A DNA stretch of 64,000 nucleotides from Rahnella bonaserana (GCF_019049675.1 NZ_JAFMOW010000066.1:391516-455515), one strand, 5' to 3'; shown: positions 40,491-50,070, numbered from the stretch's first letter. Program-made: numbers and translations. Notes: generated by a model not told the origin, from the letters alone.

Positions 40491-43349
40491 TTGAAATATC
40501 TTGCTTCGTTTCGAACAACGCTAAAAATATCCCGCTATCTGTTCCGGGTGCTGGCGCTCATGTTGTGGACACTGGGTGTGTTGCTGACCACCTTTTATGT
40601 GCTCAATATTTTCCATAACAAAGAATCCGAAATCCGTGATGAAGACAACTTCAATTACGATCTCGCGCAGAGCTACATCAAGAACTCCAATGACGTCATG
40701 CACAGTATTAAGTTCATGGCGGAAAAGCGGCTGAGCGATTCAATGAACGGGCTGGATATCATCAATGGCATGATCAGCACCAAAAACGTTCAGCCGACGT
40801 ATCTTTCCCTGTTTCCTGAATCCGATTGTTCGCAGATTAATGACAGCTACCGTAACTCCCTGAGTACTCTCGGTAACATGATCCACTACTGGAAAGATAA
40901 TTTTTCCGATGCGTACGATCTGAACAGGGTGTTTTTCATTGGCGGAGCGAACCTGTGTCTGGTTGATTTTGGTATCAGCAGCGAACCGTTCGAGCGTGCC
41001 AGTCAGGATCAGCTCAAATCATTGCATGAAAAAATCCTGCAATACCGTAACGGCAAGAGTCAGGATAAAGAAAACAGTCTGTACTGGGTGTCGCAGGGCA
41101 GTAATAAAGATTCCGGTTACCTCTATGTTCTGACACCGATTTATGTCGGCAATAAGCTGGAAGCGCTGATGGGCATTCAGCAAAATCTTCGTATGGAAGA
41201 TTTGGTCAATCCGAATGCGCAACATACCTCCGTCACGCTGCTGGATGCGGACGATCAGCCGCTGCTGAACATTTCTGAGGATAACCGTGCCACCGCGCCA
41301 CTGGCCAATATCCCTGAAGAAAGCTCATTCTTTGGTTATGTGAATGGCTACAAGGATCTGGTCTATAAAAAACCGCTGACGCCTTCCTCACTGAGTGTGG
41401 TGTATTCGATGCCGTTTAATACGGTCATCGAGCGATTTAAAATCCTGATATTTAATGCGGTGTTACTTAATATTTTCTCAGGCCTGCTGTTATTTATTCT
41501 GGCCTGGGTCTTTGAGCGCAAAATGTTTTTACCCGCCGAGGAAAACGCCTTCCGTCTCGAAGAGCATGAGCAGTTCAACCATAAAATCGTGGCCTCAGCA
41601 CCGGTCGGCATTTCGATTCTGCGTATCAGCGATGGCGTCAACATTTTGAGTAACGAACTGGCGCACAACTACATCAATATGCTGACACAGGAAGACCGGC
41701 AGCGTATTACGCGCATCATCTGCGACCAGCAAACCAACTTTGTCGATGTCATCACCAAGAACAATAACAACATCCAGCTGAGCTTCGTGCATTCGCGTTA
41801 TCGTAATGAAGACGTGGCAATCTGCGTGCTGATCGACGTCAGTTCGCGCGTCAAGATGGAAGAATCGCTGCAGGAAATGGCCAATGCCGCCGAGCAGGCC
41901 AGCCAGTCGAAATCGATGTTTCTGGCAACCGTCAGCCATGAACTACGCACGCCGCTGTACGGCATCATCGGTAACCTTGATTTACTGCAAACTCAGGGGC
42001 TGCCGCAGGGTGTTGACCGGTTGGTGACGGCGATGAATAACTCCTCGGCGCTGCTGCTTAAAATTATCAGCGACATACTCGATTTCTCGAAAATTGAATC
42101 CGAGCAGCTGAAAATAGAGCCACAGGAATTCTCCTGTCGTGAAGTTATCACGCATATTGCCGGTAACTATTTGCCGCTGGTGGTGAAAAAGCGTCTGGGG
42201 CTTTACTGCTTTATCGAACACAACGTGCCGCTGTCATTCAATGGTGACCCGGTACGTTTGCAGCAGGTCATTTCCAATATTCTCAACAACGCGATTAAAT
42301 TCACCGATACCGGCTGCATTGTTCTTAATGTCAGAACCTGCGGAAATTACCTCGAATTCCAGGTACGTGATACCGGCGTGGGGATCCCGGAACGTGAGAT
42401 CACCCGTCTGTTTGACCCGTTCTTCCAGGTCGGTACCGGCGTGCAGCGTCATTTCCAGGGCACCGGTCTCGGACTGGCGATTTGCGAAAAACTGATCAAC
42501 CTGATGGACGGTGATATCGATGTTGAATCCGAGCCGGGGCTGGGTAGTTCATTTACGGTGCGTATTCCGCTCTATAACGCCACTTTCCCGTCGGGCGAAC
42601 CGCTGGATAACTGGCAGGACAAAACCGTCTGGCTGGATGTGCGTAATGCGTATCTGGAAAGCTACCTGATGCAGCTGATGCGCTACTACGGTGCGAATGT
42701 TCAGCGCTGCGAACCGGGGCTGCAAAGCCAGCGTGAAGACGTGTTAATCACCGATACTCCGCGCATCCATCAGGGTGAACTGGCGGCGCAAATCGAGTTC
42801 TCTATCGATCATATCGGTCCGCCGGTCGAAACGCGTCCGGGTTACTGGGTGCACAGCACGTCAACGCCGCTGGAAATCACCGCGCTGCTTAACCGCATTT
42901 ATCGTCTTGAGGCTGAAACGGAAGAGGGCATTCCGGCGCTTCCTGAAGCCACGGCGCAGGATTACAGCGATGTCACTTTGCTGGTGGTCGATGATCATCC
43001 GATTAACCGTCGTCTGCTTGCTGACCAGCTGGGCACCATGGGGTATATCGTGGTAACGGCAAATGACGGGATGGATGCGCTGGACGCCATGCGTGCGCAT
43101 GAAATTGATATTGTACTCAGCGACGTTAACATGCCACGACTCGATGGTTATGGACTGACGCAGAAGCTGCGCGAACTCGGCCACACGTTGCCGGTGATTG
43201 GCGTGACTGCGAATGCGCTGGCCGAACAGCGTCAGCGCTGTCTGGAAGCCGGTATGGATAACTGTTTATCTAAGCCGGTCACGCTGGAAACCCTGCGCGA
43301 TACGCTGCGTTATTACAGCGCGCTGGTTCGAAGAAAGCGCCAATCCTGA
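40491..43349 (+). CDS. rcsC: Hybrid sensor histidine kinase RcsC
   Basis: Inner-membrane kinase at the top of the Rcs envelope-stress phosphorelay, passing phosphate to RcsD and then RcsB. TM1 is about residues 20-41, a periplasmic domain follows, and TM2 is about 316-341. The phospho-accepting His483 lies in SHELRTPLYG, the ATPase motifs VRDTGVGIP and GTGLGLAI follow, and the receiver Asp878 is in LSDVNMP. Start is TTG (MKYLASFRTT), the same N-terminus as E. coli RcsC; no in-frame ATG fits better. 952 residues (E. coli 949). It converges on rcsB. Confidence 0.95.
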   Translation: MKYLASFRTTLKISRYLFRVLALMLWTLGVLLTTFYVLNIFHNKESEIRDEDNFNYDLAQSYIKNSNDVMHSIKFMAEKRLSDSMNGLDIINGMISTKNVQPTYLSLFPESDCSQINDSYRNSLSTLGNMIHYWKDNFSDAYDLNRVFFIGGANLCLVDFGISSEPFERASQDQLKSLHEKILQYRNGKSQDKENSLYWVSQGSNKDSGYLYVLTPIYVGNKLEALMGIQQNLRMEDLVNPNAQHTSVTLLDADDQPLLNISEDNRATAPLANIPEESSFFGYVNGYKDLVYKKPLTPSSLSVVYSMPFNTVIERFKILIFNAVLLNIFSGLLLFILAWVFERKMFLPAEENAFRLEEHEQFNHKIVASAPVGISILRISDGVNILSNELAHNYINMLTQEDRQRITRIICDQQTNFVDVITKNNNNIQLSFVHSRYRNEDVAICVLIDVSSRVKMEESLQEMANAAEQASQSKSMFLATVSHELRTPLYGIIGNLDLLQTQGLPQGVDRLVTAMNNSSALLLKIISDILDFSKIESEQLKIEPQEFSCREVITHIAGNYLPLVVKKRLGLYCFIEHNVPLSFNGDPVRLQQVISNILNNAIKFTDTGCIVLNVRTCGNYLEFQVRDTGVGIPEREITRLFDPFFQVGTGVQRHFQGTGLGLAICEKLINLMDGDIDVESEPGLGSSFTVRIPLYNATFPSGEPLDNWQDKTVWLDVRNAYLESYLMQLMRYYGANVQRCEPGLQSQREDVLITDTPRIHQGELAAQIEFSIDHIGPPVETRPGYWVHSTSTPLEITALLNRIYRLEAETEEGIPALPEATAQDYSDVTLLVVDDHPINRRLLADQLGTMGYIVVTANDGMDALDAMRAHEIDIVLSDVNMPRLDGYGLTQKLRELGHTLPVIGVTANALAEQRQRCLEAGMDNCLSKPVTLETLRDTLRYYSALVRRKRQS

Positions 43350-43370
43350 CAGGTAAAATAAGTAATAAAC

Positions 43371-43395
43371 AAAGCACCTCCGGGTGCTTTTTTTT
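43371..43395 (+). terminator. Intrinsic terminator after rcsC
   Basis: AAAGCACC and GGTGCTTT form an 8-bp stem around TCCG, followed by a run of T residues, 21 nt after the rcsC stop. Confidence 0.9.
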
Positions 43396-43617
43396 AGGCT
43401 ATTGTTCCTGTTGTTTTTTTTGAAGAGAGTGGTGAATTAAATAACTCATATCCTGTCTGTTGAAAATTACTTAATAATATATTCACTTGATAAATGTATG
43501 CTGTTTATAGAATATGGTCCGATTATGAAAAAAGGATATTGCAGTGTATTTATTATCCAGACAGGTTGTCATTTAATTAACTAAATTTCTTAAAAAGAAT
43601 ACCATTATAAAAACACT

Positions 43618-44265
43618 ATGCTTGAAAATATAAAATCACTTCGCGATTATGCTATTTTGAATTCAAAAAACTGCGCCTTTACCGGGGAAATTAATGCCTG
43701 GGTTTTGATCTGGTATCCTGAGAATCATCACTTTGGGCATGCTGCGATGGTGATTGGAGACTTAAGTTCGAAATCTTCTTACGTCAGTTGGTGGCCGGAA
43801 AAATCCCGAAGTGGTCTTTCCTCCTTTTTATTTAAATCGCCAGCCGTCAGAGAAAACCTCTTCAATCACCGGGCGCATCGGTTTGAGTTTACTACCAGTG
43901 ACTATGAAAGTGATGTTTCATCTGAGGGCGATTGTCCACATGTTATCTTTGGTCTGAGAGAGTTTGATTCGCGTAACATGCAGATAATGTGGGATAAAAT
44001 AATAAGTGGTGGCGCGCCTTCGTTTTCTCCACTTTCAAAGAACTGTGCCACTATCGTGAGTCGGGTTATGAAAGCGGGTTTAAAAAACTCTCCTTTACGG
44101 CAAAAGGTATTTGGCCTATTTGGCGGTGAGCAATATGTCTGGACGCCTAAAAGAATCGCTGTGGCATGTAATATATTACGTGATAAGAACTACGCGTTGA
44201 AAATTAATATTTCAGGGCGTAATAGCGAATATAATTTCTTTAAGAAATTGGTTCGCCTGAGATAA
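43618..44265 (+). CDS. Orphan protein, possible permuted papain-like (NlpC/P60, LRAT-type) hydrolase
   Basis: Not recognised as a named gene. The 215-residue protein has no signal peptide or membrane segment. A histidine in HHFGHAAMVIGD (His41) precedes a cysteine in SKNCATIVSRVMKAG (Cys143); this His-first, NC-motif-last order is that of permuted papain-fold hydrolases (YiiX/LRAT-like), and resembles LRAT's NCxxFV. Between them SYVSWWPEKSRSG could form the substrate strand. The gene is AT-rich and uses ATA, TTA and AGA codons more than its neighbours, suggesting acquisition. Only a weak ribosome site precedes it. It may be an amidase, acyltransferase or effector-type toxin; the fold call is inference from two motifs. 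Confidence 0.65.
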   Translation: MLENIKSLRDYAILNSKNCAFTGEINAWVLIWYPENHHFGHAAMVIGDLSSKSSYVSWWPEKSRSGLSSFLFKSPAVRENLFNHRAHRFEFTTSDYESDVSSEGDCPHVIFGLREFDSRNMQIMWDKIISGGAPSFSPLSKNCATIVSRVMKAGLKNSPLRQKVFGLFGGEQYVWTPKRIAVACNILRDKNYALKINISGRNSEYNFFKKLVRLR

Positions 44266-44289
44266 TAAAAAGGCACCACCCGGTGCCTT
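44262..44289 (-). terminator. Terminator of the 64-residue gene
   Basis: AAGGCACC and GGTGCCTT form an 8-bp stem around ACCC. On the minus strand it runs into TTTTATTAT, so it ends the small minus-strand gene; on the plus strand it closely follows the 215-residue gene but lacks a T-run. Confidence 0.7.
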
Positions 44290-44348
44290 CAGCTGTACAG
44301 ATATCTTATATAAGACGTGTGGAATACTGAAAGGAGCTTGAAAGGCTA

Positions 44349-44543
44349 TTAATGCACTGAAGCACCAGCTTCGCTTAGTGTCAGTTCATTTATATCAATA
44401 TCCATCAGGTTACTGCCTTTGCGTTTCATCAACGTCGCCATTGAGATAGCCAGCGCCAGCAAATATTCATCTTCAGACAATCCAGTATCTTCAGCGATTT
44501 TTTCGATTGTATTGACCAAATTCTCTACAACCTGAGTTCTCAT
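44349..44543 (-). CDS. Small protein of unknown function (64 residues)
   Basis: A short but plausible gene: AAGGAA lies 8 nt before the ATG, and a minus-strand terminator follows. The protein is mostly helical and acidic (ENLVNTIEKIAEDTGLSEDEYLLALAISMATLM), with no signal peptide. I do not recognise a family. It converges on the 215-residue gene; a partner or immunity function is possible but has no direct support. Confidence 0.6.
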   Translation of the reverse strand: MRTQVVENLVNTIEKIAEDTGLSEDEYLLALAISMATLMKRKGSNLMDIDINELTLSEAGASVH

Positions 44544-44724
44544 TATCTATTCCTTTAGTTATTGCACTGATGTGAGTGCAGGTAAACCTGCCAGCCATTA
44601 ATGATCTTGACCTGTCATCTCCAGACAACTATTTATCTGAGTTAATGCATCCCTGGGCCAACGAACGGCTTATGATGGTAAGAGAGTCGGTGCAAATCCA
44701 CAACACCTGGCATCTCAATTTGTA

Positions 44725-44765
44725 GTAAAAAAAACAAAACGCCCGATGAGATTCATCGGGCGTTT
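44725..44765 (-). terminator. Terminator of rcsDB
   Basis: AAACGCCCGATG and CATCGGGCGTTT form a 12-bp stem around a 5-nt loop. On the minus strand a T-tract follows, so it ends the rcsD-rcsB transcript about 60 nt after rcsB. Confidence 0.9.
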
Positions 44766-44828
44766 AAAGGCTGAAAAGGGTCAACCTATATCAGGACGGG
44801 TCACGGTAATAACATCGCTTTCTGAACG

Positions 44829-45479
44829 TTAGTCTTTATCCACCGGCTGTGAGCTGACGGAAGACAGGTAGTTCAGCAGGGCGATATCATTTTCCACGCC
44901 CAGTTTCAGCATCGCAGATTTCTTCTGGCTGCTGATGGTCTTGATGCTGCGGTTCAGCTTTTTAGCAATCTCAGTCACCAGGAAGCCTTCTGCGAACAGG
45001 CGCAGAACTTCACTTTCTTTCGGAGACAGGCGTTTGTCGCCGTAACCATTGGCGCTGATTTTTTCCAGCAATTTCGCCACGCTGTCCGGCGTGAACTTCT
45101 TGCCTTTCTGCAATGCAGCCAGTGCTTTAGGCAGGTCAGTTGGCGCGCCTTGCTTAAGCACAATCCCTTCGATATCCAGATCCAGAACAGAGCTCAGGAT
45201 CGCCGGGTTATTGTTCATGGTCAGAACAATAATGGATAACTGCGGATAATGGCGTTTGATGTATTTGATCAGCGTGATGCCATCGCCGAATTTGTCACCC
45301 GGCATGGACAGGTCGGTGATCAGAACATGGGCGTCGAGTTTGCTTAAGCTGTTAACCAGTGCCGTGGAATCCTCGAACTCGCCTACAACATTCACCCATT
45401 CAATTTGTTCAAGGGACTTACGAATACCAAACAGGACGATAGGATGGTCATCAGCAATAATTACGTTCATATTATTCAT
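44829..45479 (-). CDS. rcsB: Response regulator RcsB
   Basis: DNA-binding output of the Rcs phosphorelay, acting alone or with RcsA, GadE or BglJ partners. The receiver domain has Asp10-Asp11 and phospho-accepting Asp56 in LITDLSMPG; the LuxR-type helix-turn-helix is in about 150-210 (LSPKESEVLRLFAEGFLVTE). Start at 45479 (MNNMNVIIADD) gives 216 residues, identical to E. coli; the frame is open further upstream inside rcsD. It follows the rcsD stop by 4 nt. Confidence 0.97.
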   Translation of the reverse strand: MNNMNVIIADDHPIVLFGIRKSLEQIEWVNVVGEFEDSTALVNSLSKLDAHVLITDLSMPGDKFGDGITLIKYIKRHYPQLSIIVLTMNNNPAILSSVLDLDIEGIVLKQGAPTDLPKALAALQKGKKFTPDSVAKLLEKISANGYGDKRLSPKESEVLRLFAEGFLVTEIAKKLNRSIKTISSQKKSAMLKLGVENDIALLNYLSSVSSQPVDKD

Positions 45480-45483
45480 GTGA

Positions 45484-48177
45484 TTAGCTACCTTGCTGGA
45501 GCAGTCTGGAGACAAAAGAATCAATGTGATTGATGGTTTCAGTAATCTGTAATGCATCGCCATCTGCGATGTATTGTTCTAACGATTCACACATTTGCTT
45601 GCCCGGGGTCAGGTTCAGCATTGCGAACACCCCCTTGAGACGATGTGCTGTTTGTGACATTGACGTGAAATCACGACGTTGGTTCTCATTATACAGTTTC
45701 TCAAGATCTTCCGGTACTGTCTCAACGAAAAGCTGATAGTAATCGCTTGATTTTAACTGCTTTTCATAATGGTCGAGAGAGTCTTCACCGGGTTCTTCGG
45801 ATGAAACACTGTCATCGGAAACAGAAAATTGCTGTTCGATTAACAGTAGGGTTGCGTCAATCAGCGCACTGCTGATGTTGTAATTGACGCGAATATAATG
45901 CTTTTCAAGCTGCTGGAAACCTGACTCATCGTCGGTCAGCAAAAGCGTAAATTTGTCGCTGTTCTGCGGGTTATCTGTCAGTAAAACGTCGTATTCCCGC
46001 GCGACCTGCCGGTCATCAGCCACGATGCACACGGCACCATAGGCATTCATGGTCCGGGTGATAATACCGCGAACTTCCTCAGACGTGATGTCGAGCAAGA
46101 CCGTGACATCATTCAGTAATTTCTCATGCTCAGCTTCAAGCTCCTGCGGTTCCTGACGCTGTTTAACCCGTACAGTATAGCGTGTGCCAATATCTAGCTT
46201 ACTGCGGATTTCTAACTGGCCGCCAAGCTTTTTACACAGCTGATTACACAGGAAGAATGTCAGGCCGGAGCCGTGATTAAAACGGTCAACCAGTGTCTGG
46301 CTCAGGAAAGGATAATTCAGATTGCTCAATTCTTCCTTGGAAATTCCGCTGCCGGTGTCGTTAATGTGGAAAATCAACTGATCCGGGCGATCTTCGTCCT
46401 GTTCGCTGGTCAGTGTCACCTTACCCAGAGAGGTGGTGACGATGGCGTAATCGAGCAGCAGTGAAAGGATTTTCTTCACCGCCTGCACGTCGCCGATAAA
46501 GGTCGCTTCCGGGGCAATATTGAAGTGATTCAGCAAGCCCAGACCTTTCTGGTTCAGGCGGGGCAGGGCTTCAAGCAACAGTTCATCAATCATGGCGGAT
46601 AACACATACTTTTCGCCAGCCGGTTGCCAGTCCTGCGTTTCCAGCCGCGTCAGCAGCGTGATGTTGTCAACCAGCGTCAGGGCATTGCGTGATTCATTGA
46701 GCAGCTTGCCTTCCAGCGTCTGGCGCTCTTCCGGGCTTTGCTCTTCCACCAGCGCCACCGCCAGTCCGTTCAGCTCCTGCAGCGGCTGATTCAGTTCAAT
46801 GCCTAAATTGTGCAGCATCAGTTTGCGGGCCTGCAGGTTTTTCTCAAACTCGCGTTTTGCCTGTTGCAGTGTGCGGTTCACCATCACTTCTTTATCCTGA
46901 TCATGAAGCATAAACAGGTAAGTTTCCGGTGAGATCTGACTGCGGATCATACGGATTTCATAGACTTCGTTATTCACGGTGGCCTGAATGGTGCCGTGAT
47001 GCTGTTCGGCCATGTTGGCGATTTTATTCAGGCTAAGATGCGGGAGCAGCTGATCGGCAATTTTATTGCTCAGCACCACACTGTGATTGCTGAAGTTATA
47101 CACCAGCAAACCGAGCGGCAGTCCGGAGATAATTTCCTGGTTCAGCGCCTGCTGCATCTGCAACTGCGCGGCCATATTTTCGCTCGGCCGGATGTACTGA
47201 TGGCGGATAAAGTAAATGCTGGCCATCGCCAGTCCCATCAGGAACAGATTAATCAGGATCAGCCAGAAGTTATTGCGCGAAAGGTCAACGACCAGGCTAA
47301 ACAGCGGAACGTGATAGGTCAGCGACAGCGGCGAATTACTCAGCGGAACGTCAAAGACCAGCGACCAGCCCTGCATGACGATGCTGCTTGCCGCGGCACT
47401 GTCGTCTTCCTGATCCCCTTCATTTACCGCCGTGGTGTTGCCGTTTAACTGGAAATTGTCCCGCGCCATGTTGTACGGGATCAGATCGGTTATCGGCAAA
47501 TCAAACGCGATAACGGTCGCCAGATGTCCGGGGTTATTAAACGTGGTGCGCAAGGAGAATGAATAGTCGCTGCCCTGACGCGGTTTTCTCAGCCCAGAAT
47601 AGCTTTCACGTTCATCAAGTGTATTGGCCTGTTGCAGCATTTCAGCGCGACGCGCCTGCAAGGTGCTGGTGACGGCATTTTCCTTCAGACGCGAATCTTG
47701 TTGCTGCAAGGGCGCCGTAGTGACCACCAACATACTGTTGTCCTGACCGTTCAGGTAATACAGCGAGTAGGGCAGGGTATTTGAACCCCACTGGTCATCC
47801 AGAAACGACGAAATCTTCAGGGTTAAATCCAGCGTTGAGCTGTCATGAGTACCGAAAATAAGCGCATCGGTTTTTTTATGAGGTTTGGAGACAAGATACA
47901 TGTCCTGACGCAGGCGGATTTCCTGCGCATTGACCGCATCCGGCGTCATAGGCTGACCAGAATAGTTGTCATAAATCTGGTAGGTCATATAACGGAATTT
48001 ATCGATACGTTTTTGCAGCAGTTCGGCGGTGTTTTGCACCGTTCGCATTTTATCGTTCAGATAAGCATTGGTGTAGTTGTAACCATACAGGCCCAGTCCC
48101 ATCACCAGAAGGACAATGAACAACCAAAAGAAGCGCGTGATATTGGTCGATGTCAGCGATAAATATTTACCAGCCAT
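45484..48177 (-). CDS. rcsD: Phosphotransfer protein RcsD
   Basis: Inner-membrane histidine phosphotransferase linking RcsC to RcsB. TM1 is about residues 12-34 and TM2 about 300-320, flanking a periplasmic domain. The kinase-like region keeps an ATPase-type NDTGSGIS motif but lacks a recognisable His-box, as in E. coli. The C-terminal HPt domain carries His845 in TAHRLKGVFAML. 897 residues (E. coli 890). An MFS gene lies 37 nt upstream on the same strand, so a promoter may be shared or internal. Confidence 0.94.
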   Translation of the reverse strand: MAGKYLSLTSTNITRFFWLFIVLLVMGLGLYGYNYTNAYLNDKMRTVQNTAELLQKRIDKFRYMTYQIYDNYSGQPMTPDAVNAQEIRLRQDMYLVSKPHKKTDALIFGTHDSSTLDLTLKISSFLDDQWGSNTLPYSLYYLNGQDNSMLVVTTAPLQQQDSRLKENAVTSTLQARRAEMLQQANTLDERESYSGLRKPRQGSDYSFSLRTTFNNPGHLATVIAFDLPITDLIPYNMARDNFQLNGNTTAVNEGDQEDDSAAASSIVMQGWSLVFDVPLSNSPLSLTYHVPLFSLVVDLSRNNFWLILINLFLMGLAMASIYFIRHQYIRPSENMAAQLQMQQALNQEIISGLPLGLLVYNFSNHSVVLSNKIADQLLPHLSLNKIANMAEQHHGTIQATVNNEVYEIRMIRSQISPETYLFMLHDQDKEVMVNRTLQQAKREFEKNLQARKLMLHNLGIELNQPLQELNGLAVALVEEQSPEERQTLEGKLLNESRNALTLVDNITLLTRLETQDWQPAGEKYVLSAMIDELLLEALPRLNQKGLGLLNHFNIAPEATFIGDVQAVKKILSLLLDYAIVTTSLGKVTLTSEQDEDRPDQLIFHINDTGSGISKEELSNLNYPFLSQTLVDRFNHGSGLTFFLCNQLCKKLGGQLEIRSKLDIGTRYTVRVKQRQEPQELEAEHEKLLNDVTVLLDITSEEVRGIITRTMNAYGAVCIVADDRQVAREYDVLLTDNPQNSDKFTLLLTDDESGFQQLEKHYIRVNYNISSALIDATLLLIEQQFSVSDDSVSSEEPGEDSLDHYEKQLKSSDYYQLFVETVPEDLEKLYNENQRRDFTSMSQTAHRLKGVFAMLNLTPGKQMCESLEQYIADGDALQITETINHIDSFVSRLLQQGS

Positions 48178-48214
48178 GATGATGAGTTTTTTCCTTCATT
48201 CTTGTTATTACTCT

Positions 48215-49399
48215 TTACCGGACAACGGCTCTGGCGCAGGCAGTGACGCAAAGCATCATCGCGGCAACGCAACCTAATGCAAAAGACAAGCTACTGACCT
48301 GTGCGATAAAACCTATCAGCGCAGGACCCGCCAAAATACCGGCATAACCTAAGGTTGTCACGGAGGCGATAGCCATGCTGGCAGGCATTGATGTCTGATT
48401 GCCTGCCGCGCTGAACATAATCGGCACCAGATTCGAGGCACCAAATCCGATCATGACAAAGCCCAGACCGGCAATCCACAGATTATCCACCAGCGTCAGC
48501 AACACCAGTCCGAGGCTGGCACAAAGACTGCCGTACATCAGCACCTTATAACGTCCGAACGCCGCGATAATTTTGTCACCCGTCAGACGTCCGGCGGTCA
48601 TGGCGACCGAGAAAACAGCGTAACCCAGTCCGGCCTGATGGGCCGCAACGCCGCGTTCCGTGGTAAGAAACAGCGCGCCCCAGTCGAGCATCGACCCTTC
48701 GGTCAAAAACATCACAAAACATAAAAAGCCCAGCAAAATGACCCAGCCGCGGGGCAGGACAAAAATCGGACCCTCGCCGTCATGGCGGGTTTCCCGCCAT
48801 AAATGCGGGCTGGTCAGCACCACCAGAACAGCCAGTAAAATCACGACCAGCATGACTGATACAAAAGGCGTCAGCCCGAAAAATAATAAACCGGTGACGG
48901 CCAGCGCGCCAAAAATGCTGCCCATACTGAAAAAACCATGAAACCCGGACATCATCGCGCGGCCACTGGCTTTCTCAACCACAATTGCGTGGACGTTCAT
49001 GGCTACATCAATCATGCCTATTGCGGCCCCAAACACCAGCAGCACCACGGCCATACCGGCGGTGCTGTCCATCAGCGTCAGCAGGGGCAATGCCAGCAGC
49101 AGTAACACGCTGGCAATCAAAATCACGGTCTTACATCCCAGTTTTCCGGTCAGAAAACCGGTCAGCGGCATTGAAAAGGTCGAGCCTGCGCCAATGCACA
49201 ACAACAGTAATCCTAACGTTCCGTCACTGATCGCCAGCCGCAATTTCACAAAGGGCACCAGGGGTGCCCAGGCGGCCATGGCAAAACCGGACAATAAGAA
49301 AATCAGCCGGGTGGCATGTTGTTGCGCTCTGCCCGGAACCGGGGCAGCAGTCAGGGAATATTCAGGTGACGACGCTGTCGTCATCGGTTCTGGAGACAT
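48215..49399 (-). CDS. MFS transporter, YbjJ-like
   Basis: Inner-membrane permease of the major facilitator superfamily with 12 hydrophobic segments over residues 30-390. The pattern with GFHGFFSMGSIFGA and the FLTEGSMLDWGALFL segment resembles the YbjJ/FucP-related group; the substrate is unknown. 394 residues. AAGGAA lies 9 nt before the ATG at 49399 (MSPEPMTT); an internal ATG five codons later is an alternative. Transcribed toward rcsD with a 37-nt gap. E. coli has ompC in this position, so the neighbourhood differs. Confidence 0.85.
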   Translation of the reverse strand: MSPEPMTTASSPEYSLTAAPVPGRAQQHATRLIFLLSGFAMAAWAPLVPFVKLRLAISDGTLGLLLLCIGAGSTFSMPLTGFLTGKLGCKTVILIASVLLLLALPLLTLMDSTAGMAVVLLVFGAAIGMIDVAMNVHAIVVEKASGRAMMSGFHGFFSMGSIFGALAVTGLLFFGLTPFVSVMLVVILLAVLVVLTSPHLWRETRHDGEGPIFVLPRGWVILLGFLCFVMFLTEGSMLDWGALFLTTERGVAAHQAGLGYAVFSVAMTAGRLTGDKIIAAFGRYKVLMYGSLCASLGLVLLTLVDNLWIAGLGFVMIGFGASNLVPIMFSAAGNQTSMPASMAIASVTTLGYAGILAGPALIGFIAQVSSLSFALGCVAAMMLCVTACARAVVR

Positions 49400-50070
49400 C
49401 TTTGGAAATTCCTTTTAGGCATAACTTTCACAGATGCCTTTTCGATACAAAAACACTCACGCAGTTTCCACCTGTCTGACTGACCGGACACTTTATCAGA
49501 AAGCATAAGTCACTGTGATTGCACATAGTCTTAATTATTTTGCCGCGGAATACATTAGCGATAAATAATCTAAAACACGATCACACAATTGGTAAGTCAT
49601 TTTGATGGGTATTGAAGCGTGCTAATGTTTGATTTTATTAATAATGATCACGCTCATTCTTTGCGTAAAGGTTAACAAGATGTTGTTTTTTATTGATTTG
49701 TTTTAATTCTCAGTAAGCTAGAAGACGATTCACTCTTCGTCAAACTGATGTTTTGTGATTCTTTGATGAAATTTTCTTGTCATGATGATTGTGTTTTTTT
49801 ATAGCACTTATCTCAAATCATGCATATAACTTATGGAGTTTCGGACATAAAACTACCGGAACAAGCAATCATTGAAGTCATAAAAAATATCTTAATGTAT
49901 TCACGACGCTTTTATTTGTTCGATTTGTAGTCTATGGCATTCCCTGACACCAGTTGGAAGTATACCCATTTTTCTTAATGGTCTTCACATCACGACACGC
50001 CGCTTTTTCCTGCAAAAGGAGAGCGGCGTTGAGCGTGTGTGGGCAACAACTGGTGTAACAGGGGTACAAC
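49400..50070. other. AT-rich upstream region of the giant adhesin
   Basis: No supported gene in about 670 bp. The stretch 49550-49900 is strongly AT-rich, typical of H-NS-bound upstream regions. The last 130 bp contain a leader hairpin and a 10-bp inverted repeat close to the adhesin ribosome site. The MFS promoter (minus) must lie at the left end. No Rcs box was recognised. Confidence 0.6.
49947..50056 (+). promoter_or_regulatory. Structured leader before the adhesin gene
   Basis: ACACCAGTTG (49947-49956) is the exact reverse complement of CAACTGGTGT (50047-50056). Inside lies a second hairpin pairing CGCCGCT (49998-50004) with AGCGGCG (50022-50028). The right 10-nt arm ends only a few bases before AGGGG, the ribosome site for the ATG at 50071. 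If transcribed, the fold could influence translation. Confidence 0.45.

Noticed and set aside
43400..44700. Prophage or integrative element at the rcsC/rcsB junction
   Set aside because: Only two small genes are present, with no integrase, attachment repeats or tRNA; AT-richness alone is insufficient.
49400..50070. Rcs box upstream of the giant adhesin
   Set aside because: The rcs neighbourhood made it attractive, but no convincing match to the RcsAB consensus was found by eye.
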